Source: Roseburia sp. AF12-17LB (GTDB lineage: Bacteria; Bacillota; Clostridia; Lachnospirales; Lachnospiraceae). From it: a stretch of 64,000 nucleotides of DNA. The stretch is taken from positions 19,501 through 83,500 of the forward strand of contig NZ_QUHR01000012.1 of assembly GCF_003479605.1 (NCBI RefSeq), read 5' to 3'. A program made the translations under genes and the position numbers. Numbering within the stretch: the first letter of the stretch is position 1; each line of letters begins with the position of its first letter. The notes below the pieces were generated by a model, which did not search any database, was not told where the DNA came from, and saw only the letters and a program-made list of their open reading frames with translations. Shown in pieces: positions 19,648-27,853 of this stretch.

Positions 19648-20187
19648 CGGATAGGCTCCCTGTTCTAACATTTCCGTCACCATGGAAGCCATAGCGGAAG
19701 GATGTTCCTTCATTCCGTTTTGCAGCCATTTTAAGAAAACATTATAGAGCGCACCGGAATAGAAGTAGACTTTATACCGGTGAATATCATTATAAGGCAT
19801 GTCACCCATATGATTTTCTAATTCCTGATCAAAAAGGTCTAAGTAAATGTATGCAAGACCTGCCTTATATACACTTAAAATAAATTTCTTGTAAGTCTTA
19901 AAATACCGGAAAATCAGTAAAATTGCCTCATAGCTGAAAAAGTCATTTTCAAGCTTTTCTGCCCTCTTCCGGTATTCTTCCATAATATCGTCCGTAATTT
20001 TAATCAGCACTTCTTCCTTGGAATGAAAATTCCGGTAATAGGAAGCTCTTGCTACTCTGGCAGTGGTAATAATATCGGTTACGGATATATCGGAAAATGC
20101 TTTGGTGTCCATGAGTTTGGTCAGGGCACGGGCAATCTTTAATTTTACCTGGCGGTTCGCTTCGTATCGTTTGTCTGTTTCTTTCAT
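19639..20187 (-). CDS. TetR/AcrR family transcriptional regulator
   Basis: 182-residue repressor-type protein with an N-terminal TetR helix-turn-helix (about residues 10-57, including KLMDTKAFSDISVTDII and the ASYYRNFHSKEE recognition segment) and a helical C-terminal ligand domain of the kind seen in DhaS/FakB-associated regulators. It is divergent from degV across an intergenic region of about 720 nt that holds a giant inverted repeat and two related palindromic sites around the degV promoter. Control of degV, and so of fatty-acid uptake, is an inference from this layout. Confidence 0.88.
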   Translation of the reverse strand: MKETDKRYEANRQVKLKIARALTKLMDTKAFSDISVTDIITTARVARASYYRNFHSKEEVLIKITDDIMEEYRKRAEKLENDFFSYEAILLIFRYFKTYKKFILSVYKAGLAYIYLDLFDQELENHMGDMPYNDIHRYKVYFYSGALYNVFLKWLQNGMKEHPSAMASMVTEMLEQGAYPLA

Positions 20188-20203
20188 TTGAATGCTCCTG
20201 TTC

Positions 20204-20759
20204 GTATGTGCTATGGATGTGTGCTGGTGGGTGGGACAGAATATGATATTCGTTTCTTACGATTTGCATTTGATATGTGCATTGGTTCATTACGCAAAGA
20301 GCGTTATTTTTCTTAGCACTGTATTTTTCTTGCTGTCAGGCTGTCCTTTCCGTTGCTTTGACCGGATGCCGGCTCTGTCCGTCTGTTGCGGATACCACAT
20401 TCCGTCTGAAAGAGACGCTAAGAATTCCGTTAAAAATTCTGTATCTTCCGGCAACCGGCACATATTCGCATCCATGCTTAAGATGTGCCTCGCTGGCACA
20501 TCCCTGTGCCAGCGTTGCCGGTTGCTGCCGGAATTCTAAGCGTCTCTAACAGACTGCATATATCGTATCCGCATTCAGGCGAACAGAGTCCGGCATACTG
20601 TCAAACATTGGAAAGACAGGCTTTATCGGCAAAAGAAAAATGCAGTGCAAGAAAAACCGCTCTTTGACGTTAGAAGCAATGTATGTATCAAATACAAATC
20701 GTAATAACAAATATAAAACGACTGTCCCACCCACCGGCACCACATCCGTATCATGATAC
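20204..20759. repeat. giant imperfect inverted repeat between tetR and degV
   Basis: The left arm (about 20204-20429) and right arm (20529-20759) are reverse complements over roughly 225 nt, at an estimated 70-75% by eye. Anchor blocks include GGTGGGTGGGACAG, TTACGATTTG, ATTTGATA, CAAAGAGCG, TTTTTCTT, ATGCCGG, GCGGATAC, AGAGACGC and AGAATTCCG. The stem resumes in the apex with CCGGCAAC (20448) and GTTGCCGG (20514). No gene is supported here. Short frames on both strands are by-products of the symmetry. Confidence 0.88.
20482..20514. other. two mutually exclusive hairpins at the apex of the giant repeat
   Basis: GATGTGCC (20482-20489) can pair with GGCACATC (20495-20502). CGCTGGCACA (20491-20500) can pair with TGTGCCAGCG (20505-20514) around TCCC. 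They share the segment 20491-20502, so only one can form at a time. Confidence 0.7.
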
Positions 20760-20762
20760 AAA

Positions 20763-20783
20763 ATGATATAAAATGTCTCACAT
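20763..20783. promoter_or_regulatory. candidate operator upstream of the degV promoter
   Basis: Contains GATATAAAATGTCTCACAT (20765-20783), nearly identical to the palindromic site at 20841. It lies 8 nt upstream of the -35 box. Confidence 0.5.
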
Positions 20784-20790
20784 CAAACCG

Positions 20791-20818
20791 TTGAAAAAAG
20801 GGAAAACTATGCTACAAT
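20791..20818 (+). promoter_or_regulatory. degV promoter
   Basis: TTGAAA (20791-20796), a 16-nt spacer and TACAAT (20813-20818). The predicted start is near 20825, about 85 nt before the degV ATG. Confidence 0.65.
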
Positions 20819-20840
20819 GCTACTTATGCAGCCACAACAA

Positions 20841-20861
20841 TGTGATATAAATTATCTCACA
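20841..20861. promoter_or_regulatory. candidate operator downstream of the degV start site
   Basis: A 21-bp palindrome, TGTGA-T-ATAA-A-TTAT-C-TCACA, symmetric except for one pair. It lies about 20-40 nt downstream of the predicted transcription start, where a bound repressor would block elongation. The adjacent TetR protein is the natural candidate. Confidence 0.55.
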
Positions 20862-20908
20862 TATAGTGTGGCATAGATACAGACAACAGTCAAGAGATGG
20901 AGACGAAA

Positions 20909-21754
20909 ATGAAGATAATTACAGATACAGGATCTGATATATTAGAAATCGAAGCAAAGGCAATGGGCGTGGATCTGGTGCCGATTTCGGCAAACTTTGC
21001 AGATGTTATATTCGACCGGAATACAGAAGAGAATTTCAAAGCATTTTATGAGAAACTGCGCAGCGAGGAACAACTTCCGGTATCCAGCCAGCCATCACCG
21101 GCAGCATTTTTAGAAAAGTATGAAGCGGCAGAAGAAGCAGGCGAGGAAGTGTTGGTGATTCTCATTTCTTCAAAGCTTTCAGGAACCTATAACGGAGCAG
21201 TGCTGGCAAAAGAAATGTGCGGATATGAAAAGATATATATCGTGGATTCCCTGCAGGCATCCTTATCCTTGCGGCTTCTGGTGGAGTATGCCGTGAAGTT
21301 AAAAGAAGAAGGCAAAAGTGCAGAAGAGATTGCAGGAATCTTGGAAGAAGTAAAGAACCGCACTTATCTTACCGGTGTTCCGTCCACATTATTATATTTG
21401 AAAAAGGGCGGACGTATTTCTCCGGTAGTTGCAGCGGTGGGAAATGTAATGGGAATCAAGCCGGTGCTGCTGCTCCGGAATGGAGAGATTGAAGGATATT
21501 CCAAAGCCCGCGGCATAAAGGCAGCCAAAAGCGGAATGCAGGCATTTTTGAAAAAAGGAGAAGTGGATAGCTGCATGCCGGTAGAATTTGCTCACAGCAA
21601 TAATCCGGAAATGGGAGAGGAATTCCAGAAAGAAACCATGGATGCTTTTTCCCTGACAGAAAGCAGCTTACATGAAGTTGGAATGGCAATCGGAACCCAT
21701 ATCGGACCGGATGCACTTCTGATGGCATTTATTTTAAAAGAAAGCATGAAATAA
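20909..21754 (+). CDS. DegV family fatty-acid-binding protein
   Basis: FakB-type protein that binds a fatty acid and presents it to FakA kinase for phosphorylation and entry into phospholipid. The 281-residue product has the N-terminal KIITDTGSDI signature, PVSSQPSPAAF, a central S-K-L-S-G-T-Y segment near residue 90, and a GRISPVVAAVGNVMGIKPVL region that lines the lipid pocket. I start at 20909 because the usual family start is MKIITD and a GGAG is correctly spaced; the alternative at 20897 adds four residues. A strong terminator follows. Confidence 0.92.
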   Translation: MKIITDTGSDILEIEAKAMGVDLVPISANFADVIFDRNTEENFKAFYEKLRSEEQLPVSSQPSPAAFLEKYEAAEEAGEEVLVILISSKLSGTYNGAVLAKEMCGYEKIYIVDSLQASLSLRLLVEYAVKLKEEGKSAEEIAGILEEVKNRTYLTGVPSTLLYLKKGGRISPVVAAVGNVMGIKPVLLLRNGEIEGYSKARGIKAAKSGMQAFLKKGEVDSCMPVEFAHSNNPEMGEEFQKETMDAFSLTESSLHEVGMAIGTHIGPDALLMAFILKESMK

Positions 21755-21799
21755 GAATTTTCAGATTTAAGGATTCTTTAATAATTGATTCGTTATAGT

Positions 21800-21840
21800 A
21801 GAACCAGCAAAGGAAATAAAACTTTGCCGGTTCTTTTTTT
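21800..21840 (+). terminator. terminator after degV
   Basis: AGAACCAGCAAAG pairs with CTTTGCCGGTTCT (one mismatch), followed by a run of T. Confidence 0.92.
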
Positions 21841-21888
21841 CCCTTTACAGGAAATTGCCTGCAAAGTAAAAAAACGCGAGGATGCACA

Positions 21889-21954
21889 CTGCGGCGTATA
21901 AGGTAGATGTCGCAAGTGACCGCCGCAGGCGCAGGAATGTGCCAAGGCACATTC
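21889..21954. repeat. paired hairpins upstream of the ABC permease remnant
   Basis: Perfect CTGCGGCG (21889-21896) / CGCCGCAG (21921-21928), then GAATGTGCC (21935-21943) / GGCACATTC (21946-21954). The second resembles the ATGTGCC/GGCACAT hairpin in the apex of the giant repeat at 20482, so both may belong to one dispersed family. Confidence 0.6.
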
Positions 21955-22033
21955 TTTGTTACAAGTAGCGAGAAAATTGCAAAGCGTGTTTCGCGTAGTT
22001 GAGGTATACTAAGAGGATAGAAAGGAGCAGAAG

Positions 22034-23530
22034 ATGTTTTGGGATATCTTACGCAAAGACTTAAAGCGAAAGAAAACAATTAATATTGTAATTTTGCTGT
22101 TTATTATTTTAGCTGCCATGTTTGTGGCAAGCGGGCTGAACAATGTACTGACGGTAGTAAATGGAACCGATTATTATCTTAATCAGGCAGACATTGGAGA
22201 TTATGTAGTATTGACCCAGCAGGGGGATGGCGGTGTGCCGGAGCTTTTGGATACCTGTCAGTATGTAAAAGACTACCGCATGGATCATATTATGTATGCA
22301 GCCAAGGGGAATATCAAGGCAGAGGGAAAAGAACTTGATATAGCAAACAAGGCAATGATCATAGAATCCATTTCCGAAAGTGAGATACATTTTTTCACAA
22401 AGGATAATAAGGAGCTTACAAAAGTGCCTGAGGGTGAGGTCTATGTCACAGGAAATTTCTTAGATGCAAATGATTTAAAAGAGGGAGATAAACTTACGAT
22501 TACCCATGGCAAAAACAGTGTGGAGTTTACGATTGCCGGAAAAGCAAAAGATGCGCTGCTGGGTTCTGAATTTATGGGAAATAAAAGATTTATTTTAAAT
22601 GAAGCGGATTATCAGAAATTTGCATCGGATGAAAGTCTTGCAGAATACCGTGGCGAGATTATTTATATTGACACAGACAATCCATCGGAAATAGCCTCTT
22701 TGTTAAGCAATGCATCCAACATCCTATTTAACCGGGGACGGGACATTTTTAAATTATGTTATGTCATGGATATGATTGGGGCATTTGTGGTGCTGGTTTT
22801 AAGTGTATGCTTGATGATAGTATCCTTTGCAGTGTTGAAATTTACGATTACTTTTACGGTGACAGAAGAATACCGGGAAATCGGTGTCATGAAAGCCATC
22901 GGAATTACGGACTTTAAGATACGAAGCCTTTATCTTGTAAAATATCTGATGCTGGCTGTTGTGGGAGCAGCAATTGGATTCCTGGCAAGCATCCCATTTG
23001 GCAATATGCTGCTGCAGTCTGTGACAGAAAATATGATGTTGGGAAACAGTCATGCCATTACGGTAAATTTCATAGGAGCAGTCATTGTTATTGCAGTTAC
23101 TATCTGGTTTGCATACCGGTGTACCGGAAAAGTAAAGAAGCTGACACCGGTGGATGCTATTCGAAACGGTCAGTCCGGAGAACGCTTTAAAAAGAAATCC
23201 ATTTACCGGCTGGGAAAAAGCCGTTTTAACAGTACCTGGTATCTGGCAGTCAATGATATTTTAAGCAGTCCAAGACGGTTCCTTACGATTATATTGTCCT
23301 TTTTCCTCTGTTCCGTTTTTATGCTGGGAGTGGTTATTACAACAGATACCATGAAAAGTAAGAATCTGATTACGACATTTGGAAAAGAAAGTGATGTCTA
23401 CATATCAGATGTATCACAGGCAATGGGTAATATGGCAGGAAAGACCCGGGCTGATTTGGCAAAAGAATTAGATGACCTGGCAGAAGAACTTACGGAAGAA
23501 GGCATGCCATCGGAAATGTCCGTTGAGATA
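22034..23530 (+). pseudogene. FtsX-type ABC transporter permease, 3'-truncated
   Basis: About 500 residues of an ABC permease of the MacB/FtsX type. It has an N-terminal membrane helix (KTINIVILLFIILAAMFVAS), an extracytoplasmic domain, three membrane helices around residues 250-370 containing EYREIGVMKAIGITD, and the start of the second half (FLTIILSFFLCSVFMLGV). The reading frame stays open to a stop at 23569, but after about 23530 the sequence matches a histidine kinase in a different frame. A deletion has therefore removed the 3' end of the permease and the 5' part of a sensor kinase, and probably genes between them. RBS AAAGGAG is intact, so a truncated protein may still be made. Confidence 0.8.
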
Positions 23531-23937
23531 CAGTATACTATAAAGATAAACTTTCACAGCTTCATATAGGGTTTAACATGGGGGAGTATCAGAATTCTCT
23601 GGTGAAAGCAGATACAGAACGTTTGCTGGAAGTATTGCAGAATATCATAGAAAATGCTATAAAATATGGTAGTGGCAAAAAAATTGGTATATCAATTTCA
23701 AAAGAAGAAGACTGTGTGCTGATTACCGTGGAAAATACAGGAGAAGTTCTTCCGGCAGAAGAACTTCCGCATCTTTTTGACAGCTTCTATCGTGGCTCCA
23801 ATGCAGGAAGCCAGGAAGGAAGCGGACTGGGGCTTTATATATGCAGAAAGCTGATGCATAAAATGAACGGGGATGTTTTTCTGAAACAGGAAGAAAATCT
23901 TTTTTCGGTAACTGTGGTAGTGGGTATGGCAAATTAG
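23531..23937 (+). pseudogene. histidine kinase, C-terminal remnant
   Basis: Only the ATPase part of a sensor kinase remains. It has the N box (NIIENAIKYGSG), the F box (HLFDSFYRG) and G2 box (GSGLGLYICRKL). The usable frame runs back through YYKDKLSQLHIGFNMGEYQ to about 23531, where it meets the permease remnant in another frame. An internal ATG at 23578 could start a 119-residue fragment, but dimerisation and phosphorylation segments are missing, so it cannot act as a normal kinase. Confidence 0.8.
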
Positions 23938-23967
23938 TCAATGAAAAAGGCAGGAAGAAAATGTAAT

Positions 23968-24615
23968 ATGATAAAAGCAGTTTTATTTGACATGGATGGA
24001 ACACTCATTGATACAGAGAAATACTATAGAATCTGCTGGCCTAAGGCAATGGCGCATTTTGGCTATGAAATGAGTGATGAGCAGGCATTGTCCATGCGTT
24101 CCTTAGGACAACCCTTTGCACCGGCGCATTTAAAGGAAATGTTTGCAGATGAGAATCTTGACTATCCGGCTATCCGGGCTTACCGGAAGGAATTGATGGA
24201 GGAATATCTTGCAAAGAACGGTATTGAGATAAAAAGAGGAGCTATTGAGTTATTGAATTTCTTAAAAGAAAAGAAAATCCGGCGGGCAGTTGCAACGGCA
24301 ACCGACATGGAACGGACAGAAAGATATTTAAAGCAGATAGGACTATATCCGTACTTTGATGAAATCATCAGTGCAACCATGGTAGAACACGGAAAGCCGG
24401 CACCGGATATCTATACTTTTGCATGTGCACAACTTGGACTTGCTCCGGAAGAATGTCTTGCGGTGGAGGATTCGCCCAATGGGGTTATGAGTGCTTGTCA
24501 GGCAGGCTGTCAGGTGGCAATGGTTCCGGATCAGACACAGCCGGATGATGAATTAAAAAAGAAACTTACGATATGTGCAAATACACTGGATAAATTGAAA
24601 ATTTTATTTTCATAA
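23968..24615 (+). CDS. HAD-family phosphatase (beta-phosphoglucomutase-like)
   Basis: 215-residue haloacid dehalogenase superfamily hydrolase with all four motifs: DMDGTLIDTEK (nucleophile Asp and acid/base Asp), ATATD (motif II Thr), the Lys of GKPAPDIY (motif III) and VEDSPNGV (motif IV). The helical cap after motif I is of the subfamily I, beta-phosphoglucomutase/Gph type; the substrate is unknown. The start at 23968 is chosen from family alignment. An upstream ATG at 23941 lacks a good binding site. Confidence 0.85.
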   Translation: MIKAVLFDMDGTLIDTEKYYRICWPKAMAHFGYEMSDEQALSMRSLGQPFAPAHLKEMFADENLDYPAIRAYRKELMEEYLAKNGIEIKRGAIELLNFLKEKKIRRAVATATDMERTERYLKQIGLYPYFDEIISATMVEHGKPAPDIYTFACAQLGLAPEECLAVEDSPNGVMSACQAGCQVAMVPDQTQPDDELKKKLTICANTLDKLKILFS

Positions 24616-24630
24616 AATGGGAGAGGAAAG

Positions 24631-25680
24631 ATGAATTTTTTATTTGATACCTCAATTGATGTGAGCCGCAGACAGTTTTATGTGCTGGCAATGGGAAGCT
24701 GTATCGGAAATCTGGCAGGATTTATTGGAAATGCATTGATTTTCGGATGGAGCGGAACAACGATTTTCTGCGGAATCTGTATGTTACTTATGGTCGCAGG
24801 AAGTTTCATTGGAATAAAAAAAGGACAGATACGTTATGCGTCTTATTTGATGATAGCAGTCTTAAGTCTTGTGGAATTTCCGGCACTGTATTATATATAT
24901 CAGACGGGAACGATTGTATACATGGTACTTGCGATGGTAGCAATTGCGATTTTTATTCCAACCGGAAATGCAATCCGGTTTGCCGGCGTGGTAATTGTAG
25001 CAGATGTGGCAGCAGTTATTTTAGCCTATATGAGACCGCTGGAAAGTGAAAAACTGTCAAAAGAAGTCGTGCTGCAGAGCACACTTTGTTCCCTGCTTAT
25101 CGTTTTACTTTGTGTCTTTTTAATTTCTATCCTGCTTCAGATGCAGAGACAGAGACAGGAAGAAGAAGTAAAGAAGTTGAATGAACAGTTGAAAGATGCC
25201 GCAGATAAAGATGCACTGACAGGACTCTATAATCGTCGTTACTTAAATCAGTATCTGGGAGACCTTATTCTGGATGAGAAGGAAGAATTTGATGCGGTAC
25301 TGATTGATCTTGACTTCTTTAAACATGTGAATGACACTTACGGACATGGGTTTGGAGACATTATTCTGGTGGAATTTGCAAGACTTTTAACGAAGCATGT
25401 AAAGAATAAAGGTATCGCGGTACGCTTTGGCGGAGAAGAATTTATGCTGGTTTTAAAGGGGATGAACACGGATGAAATCGGTAAAATGCTAGAGCATATA
25501 AGATGGGAATATAAGGAATTTACAAAGCATGAAAAGAATATCGAATGCTCTTTCAGCAGTGGTGTACAGCATTATACAGAAGGAATTGCTGTTACGATAT
25601 TATACCGCTTAGCGGATGAGAAGCTCTATGCTGCAAAAGAACGGGGAAGAAACCAGGATGTATTTGATTTAGAATCATAG
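24631..25680 (+). CDS. membrane-bound diguanylate cyclase (GGDEF)
   Basis: 349-residue protein with about six membrane segments in residues 20-170 forming a simple membrane sensor, a short coiled linker (MQRQRQEEEVKKLNEQLKD) and a GGDEF domain (about 185-345) that makes cyclic di-GMP from two GTP. The active-site motif is the functional variant RFGGEEF. DALTGLYNRRYL and DLDFFKHVNDTYGH are also intact. No EAL domain is present. It follows the HAD gene by 15 nt with its own GAGAGGA site. Confidence 0.92.
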   Translation: MNFLFDTSIDVSRRQFYVLAMGSCIGNLAGFIGNALIFGWSGTTIFCGICMLLMVAGSFIGIKKGQIRYASYLMIAVLSLVEFPALYYIYQTGTIVYMVLAMVAIAIFIPTGNAIRFAGVVIVADVAAVILAYMRPLESEKLSKEVVLQSTLCSLLIVLLCVFLISILLQMQRQRQEEEVKKLNEQLKDAADKDALTGLYNRRYLNQYLGDLILDEKEEFDAVLIDLDFFKHVNDTYGHGFGDIILVEFARLLTKHVKNKGIAVRFGGEEFMLVLKGMNTDEIGKMLEHIRWEYKEFTKHEKNIECSFSSGVQHYTEGIAVTILYRLADEKLYAAKERGRNQDVFDLES

Positions 25681-25731
25681 AAAGATAAAAAAGGGGCGGG
25701 AATTGAAAAGGAACATCAGGAGGATTCGTTT

Positions 25732-26799
25732 GTGAAAGGGAAAAAGTTTTTAGCAATGATATTAAGTGCAGCGTTTGGAATGTCAACGTTTGCGGCTTGC
25801 GGAAGCAGAGTCGTGGAGCCGGAGAAAAAGACCACAGAAACAGAGGCAGAGACTGAGACGGAAGAAACGGAAAACTCAGAAGAGGTGACAGAGGAGACAG
25901 AAACGGAAAATGTGGATGAAGATGACATTTTTGCACAGCTTGCAGGAGAAAGCTTTATGTTTACCAGCGGAGTCGGTGCATGGGATTCTACATTGATTTT
26001 ATCCGAGGATGGCTCTTTTGTGGGAAATTATCATGATGCAGATGCGGGAGATAGCGGGGATGGATATCCAAATGGAACCCTTTACTATTGTGATTTCTAT
26101 GGAAAATTCACCCAGCCGGAAAAGATAAATGATTATACCTATGAGATGCAGTTGGAGAATATTGCAACGAAGGAAACAGAAGGCGACACGGAAATTAAAG
26201 GCGGCGTGAAATATATTTACACGGGACCGGCTGGTTTGGAAGAGGTTTATGATTTATATATTTATCTGCCGGGTGCACCGTTAGATGAATTGCCGGAAAG
26301 ATTCCTGGACTGGGCATCCATTGGTCTTACCGATGATGATACGACGCTTCCATTCTATGCAATTTTTAATGTGCTGACCTTTGATACCTTTTTAGGACCG
26401 AGTGGGGATAAGGTTACGGTAAATGATAAAACCACAACTTCCGATGTATCCATAGAGAGTGAATTGCAGAAAATCGAGGAGAAAGCAGCAGCCATGCAGG
26501 AAGACCTTTCCAGTGGAGAACTGACACAGCAGGAAATGAATACCCTGTCTCTGCAGTTGTATCAGTTGTGGGATAATGAGCTGAATTCTATTTGGAGCCG
26601 TTTAAAAGAGACTTTGGATGAGGACACTATGACGACTCTTACCCAGGAAGAGCGTGACTGGATTAAGACAAAAGACAGTGCAGTAGAGGAAGCCGGTAAA
26701 GATGCCGAGGGCGGAAGCCTGCAGCCATTATTGGAAAATGATAAGGCGGCAGAATTAACAAGAAACAGGGTATATGAACTGGCAGAGTATTTGAAATAA
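25732..26799 (+). CDS. lipoprotein with C-terminal LprI/DUF1311-like domain
   Basis: 355-residue exported lipoprotein starting at GTG behind AGGAGG. The signal peptide ends in the lipobox FAAC with Cys23 as the lipidated residue. An acidic Thr/Glu linker (about 30-65) leads to a central beta-rich domain containing GSFVGNYHDADAGDSGDGYP, then a helical C-terminal segment (LSLQLYQLWDNELN, LTQEERDWIKTKD) of the lysozyme-inhibitor LprI/DUF1311 type. Its role is likely at the cell envelope; the ligand is unknown. Confidence 0.8.
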   Translation: MKGKKFLAMILSAAFGMSTFAACGSRVVEPEKKTTETEAETETEETENSEEVTEETETENVDEDDIFAQLAGESFMFTSGVGAWDSTLILSEDGSFVGNYHDADAGDSGDGYPNGTLYYCDFYGKFTQPEKINDYTYEMQLENIATKETEGDTEIKGGVKYIYTGPAGLEEVYDLYIYLPGAPLDELPERFLDWASIGLTDDDTTLPFYAIFNVLTFDTFLGPSGDKVTVNDKTTTSDVSIESELQKIEEKAAAMQEDLSSGELTQQEMNTLSLQLYQLWDNELNSIWSRLKETLDEDTMTTLTQEERDWIKTKDSAVEEAGKDAEGGSLQPLLENDKAAELTRNRVYELAEYLK

Positions 26800-26821
26800 A
26801 AAGATATTTTAGCGAGGGAAA

Positions 26822-27811
26822 ATGGTTACATTAAATGATTACTTATACTCCGGAGCAACGGTGTTCCGGATATTGAAAAAGTATACGCAGGACCTCCGGG
26901 CATCCGCAAAAGTATCAAAAAATGAAGTGGATCTGGTGCACTGCAATTTCCTGATTCAGATTATGGAGCTGTTAGAGCACAATGATTTCCTGACAGCGCA
27001 GTCCCAGAAAATCCGTGAGTTCTACAAATATATGGCAATGGAATATCCTTATCTTTCCTTTACTTTTAAAGGAAGAATCAAGTCACTGATTCGTGCGGAG
27101 GGCAAATTCAACGGCTATATTGTAGAGTACATTTATGATTATTATAAAAAGCATAAAAGCTATCCGGACATTGCAGAATTAAAGGAAAAGCTGAACTGCT
27201 TCCGTGATCTGATTGCATACCGGATTGTGATTTCCATGCCACGGTGTCATTTGAAAAATCATGAGAACCGCGAAGAAGAGGAATTAAAGCACCTTTATCA
27301 GATTGCAAATGTGTTGCCACAGTTTTTAGAGGAGCGTGGATTTACGGCAGAGCCGACAGGCGGTGTCTTAAGAAGCAGTTCCCCGCTTTTGGATGATGCT
27401 GTAAAACCATATTACCGGGATTATATCACCAGCGAAAAGGAGGACGATTACAAATCCTTACATATTACTTTTTATGATAACAGTGCGAGATGTTATGTGG
27501 AAATGCAGCTTCGCACAAAGCAGATGGATGATATTGCAGAAATCGGTTCCGCCAACCATATTAATTATGAGAAAAAGCAGGAAGCATCCAGAGCACGCCG
27601 GGATACCATCCCGGAGGGAGAATGCATTTATTTTGATGAAGCTTATGAACGGTGCAGGCGTTTGCAGGAACTGGAGCTTTCCGGTGTGGATGTCGACATG
27701 TTTACAGCAGTAAGCAACAGCCTGATGAATGACGGCTGCGGCTTATACCGGGGAAGACTGATTCTTCCTTATGAGCATTTGTCGAGATTTCAGAATGATT
27801 TGATTGATTAG
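26822..27811 (+). CDS. RelA/SpoT-like nucleotidyltransferase
   Basis: 329-residue protein with a RelA/SpoT synthetase-type domain: FKGRIKSLIRAEGKFNGY at the start, the conserved DLIAYRIVI strand, EDDYKSLHITF, and EMQLRTKQMDDIAE near the end of the fold. It lacks the hydrolase, TGS and ACT domains of long Rel proteins and so resembles a small alarmone synthetase that transfers pyrophosphate from ATP to a guanine nucleotide. The N-terminal 75 residues are helical and not part of the standard SAS fold, so a diverged substrate is possible. Confidence 0.8.
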   Translation: MVTLNDYLYSGATVFRILKKYTQDLRASAKVSKNEVDLVHCNFLIQIMELLEHNDFLTAQSQKIREFYKYMAMEYPYLSFTFKGRIKSLIRAEGKFNGYIVEYIYDYYKKHKSYPDIAELKEKLNCFRDLIAYRIVISMPRCHLKNHENREEEELKHLYQIANVLPQFLEERGFTAEPTGGVLRSSSPLLDDAVKPYYRDYITSEKEDDYKSLHITFYDNSARCYVEMQLRTKQMDDIAEIGSANHINYEKKQEASRARRDTIPEGECIYFDEAYERCRRLQELELSGVDVDMFTAVSNSLMNDGCGLYRGRLILPYEHLSRFQNDLID

Positions 27812-27853
27812 AAACAGAACAGAATGGAAGCGTACGAAACGGAGAAGGCAGCT

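Noticed and set aside
20192..20761. Several open frames of 60-115 codons on both strands inside the giant palindrome
   Set aside because: They lack ribosome binding sites, overlap one another on both strands and have no domain-like composition; they arise from the inverted-repeat sequence.
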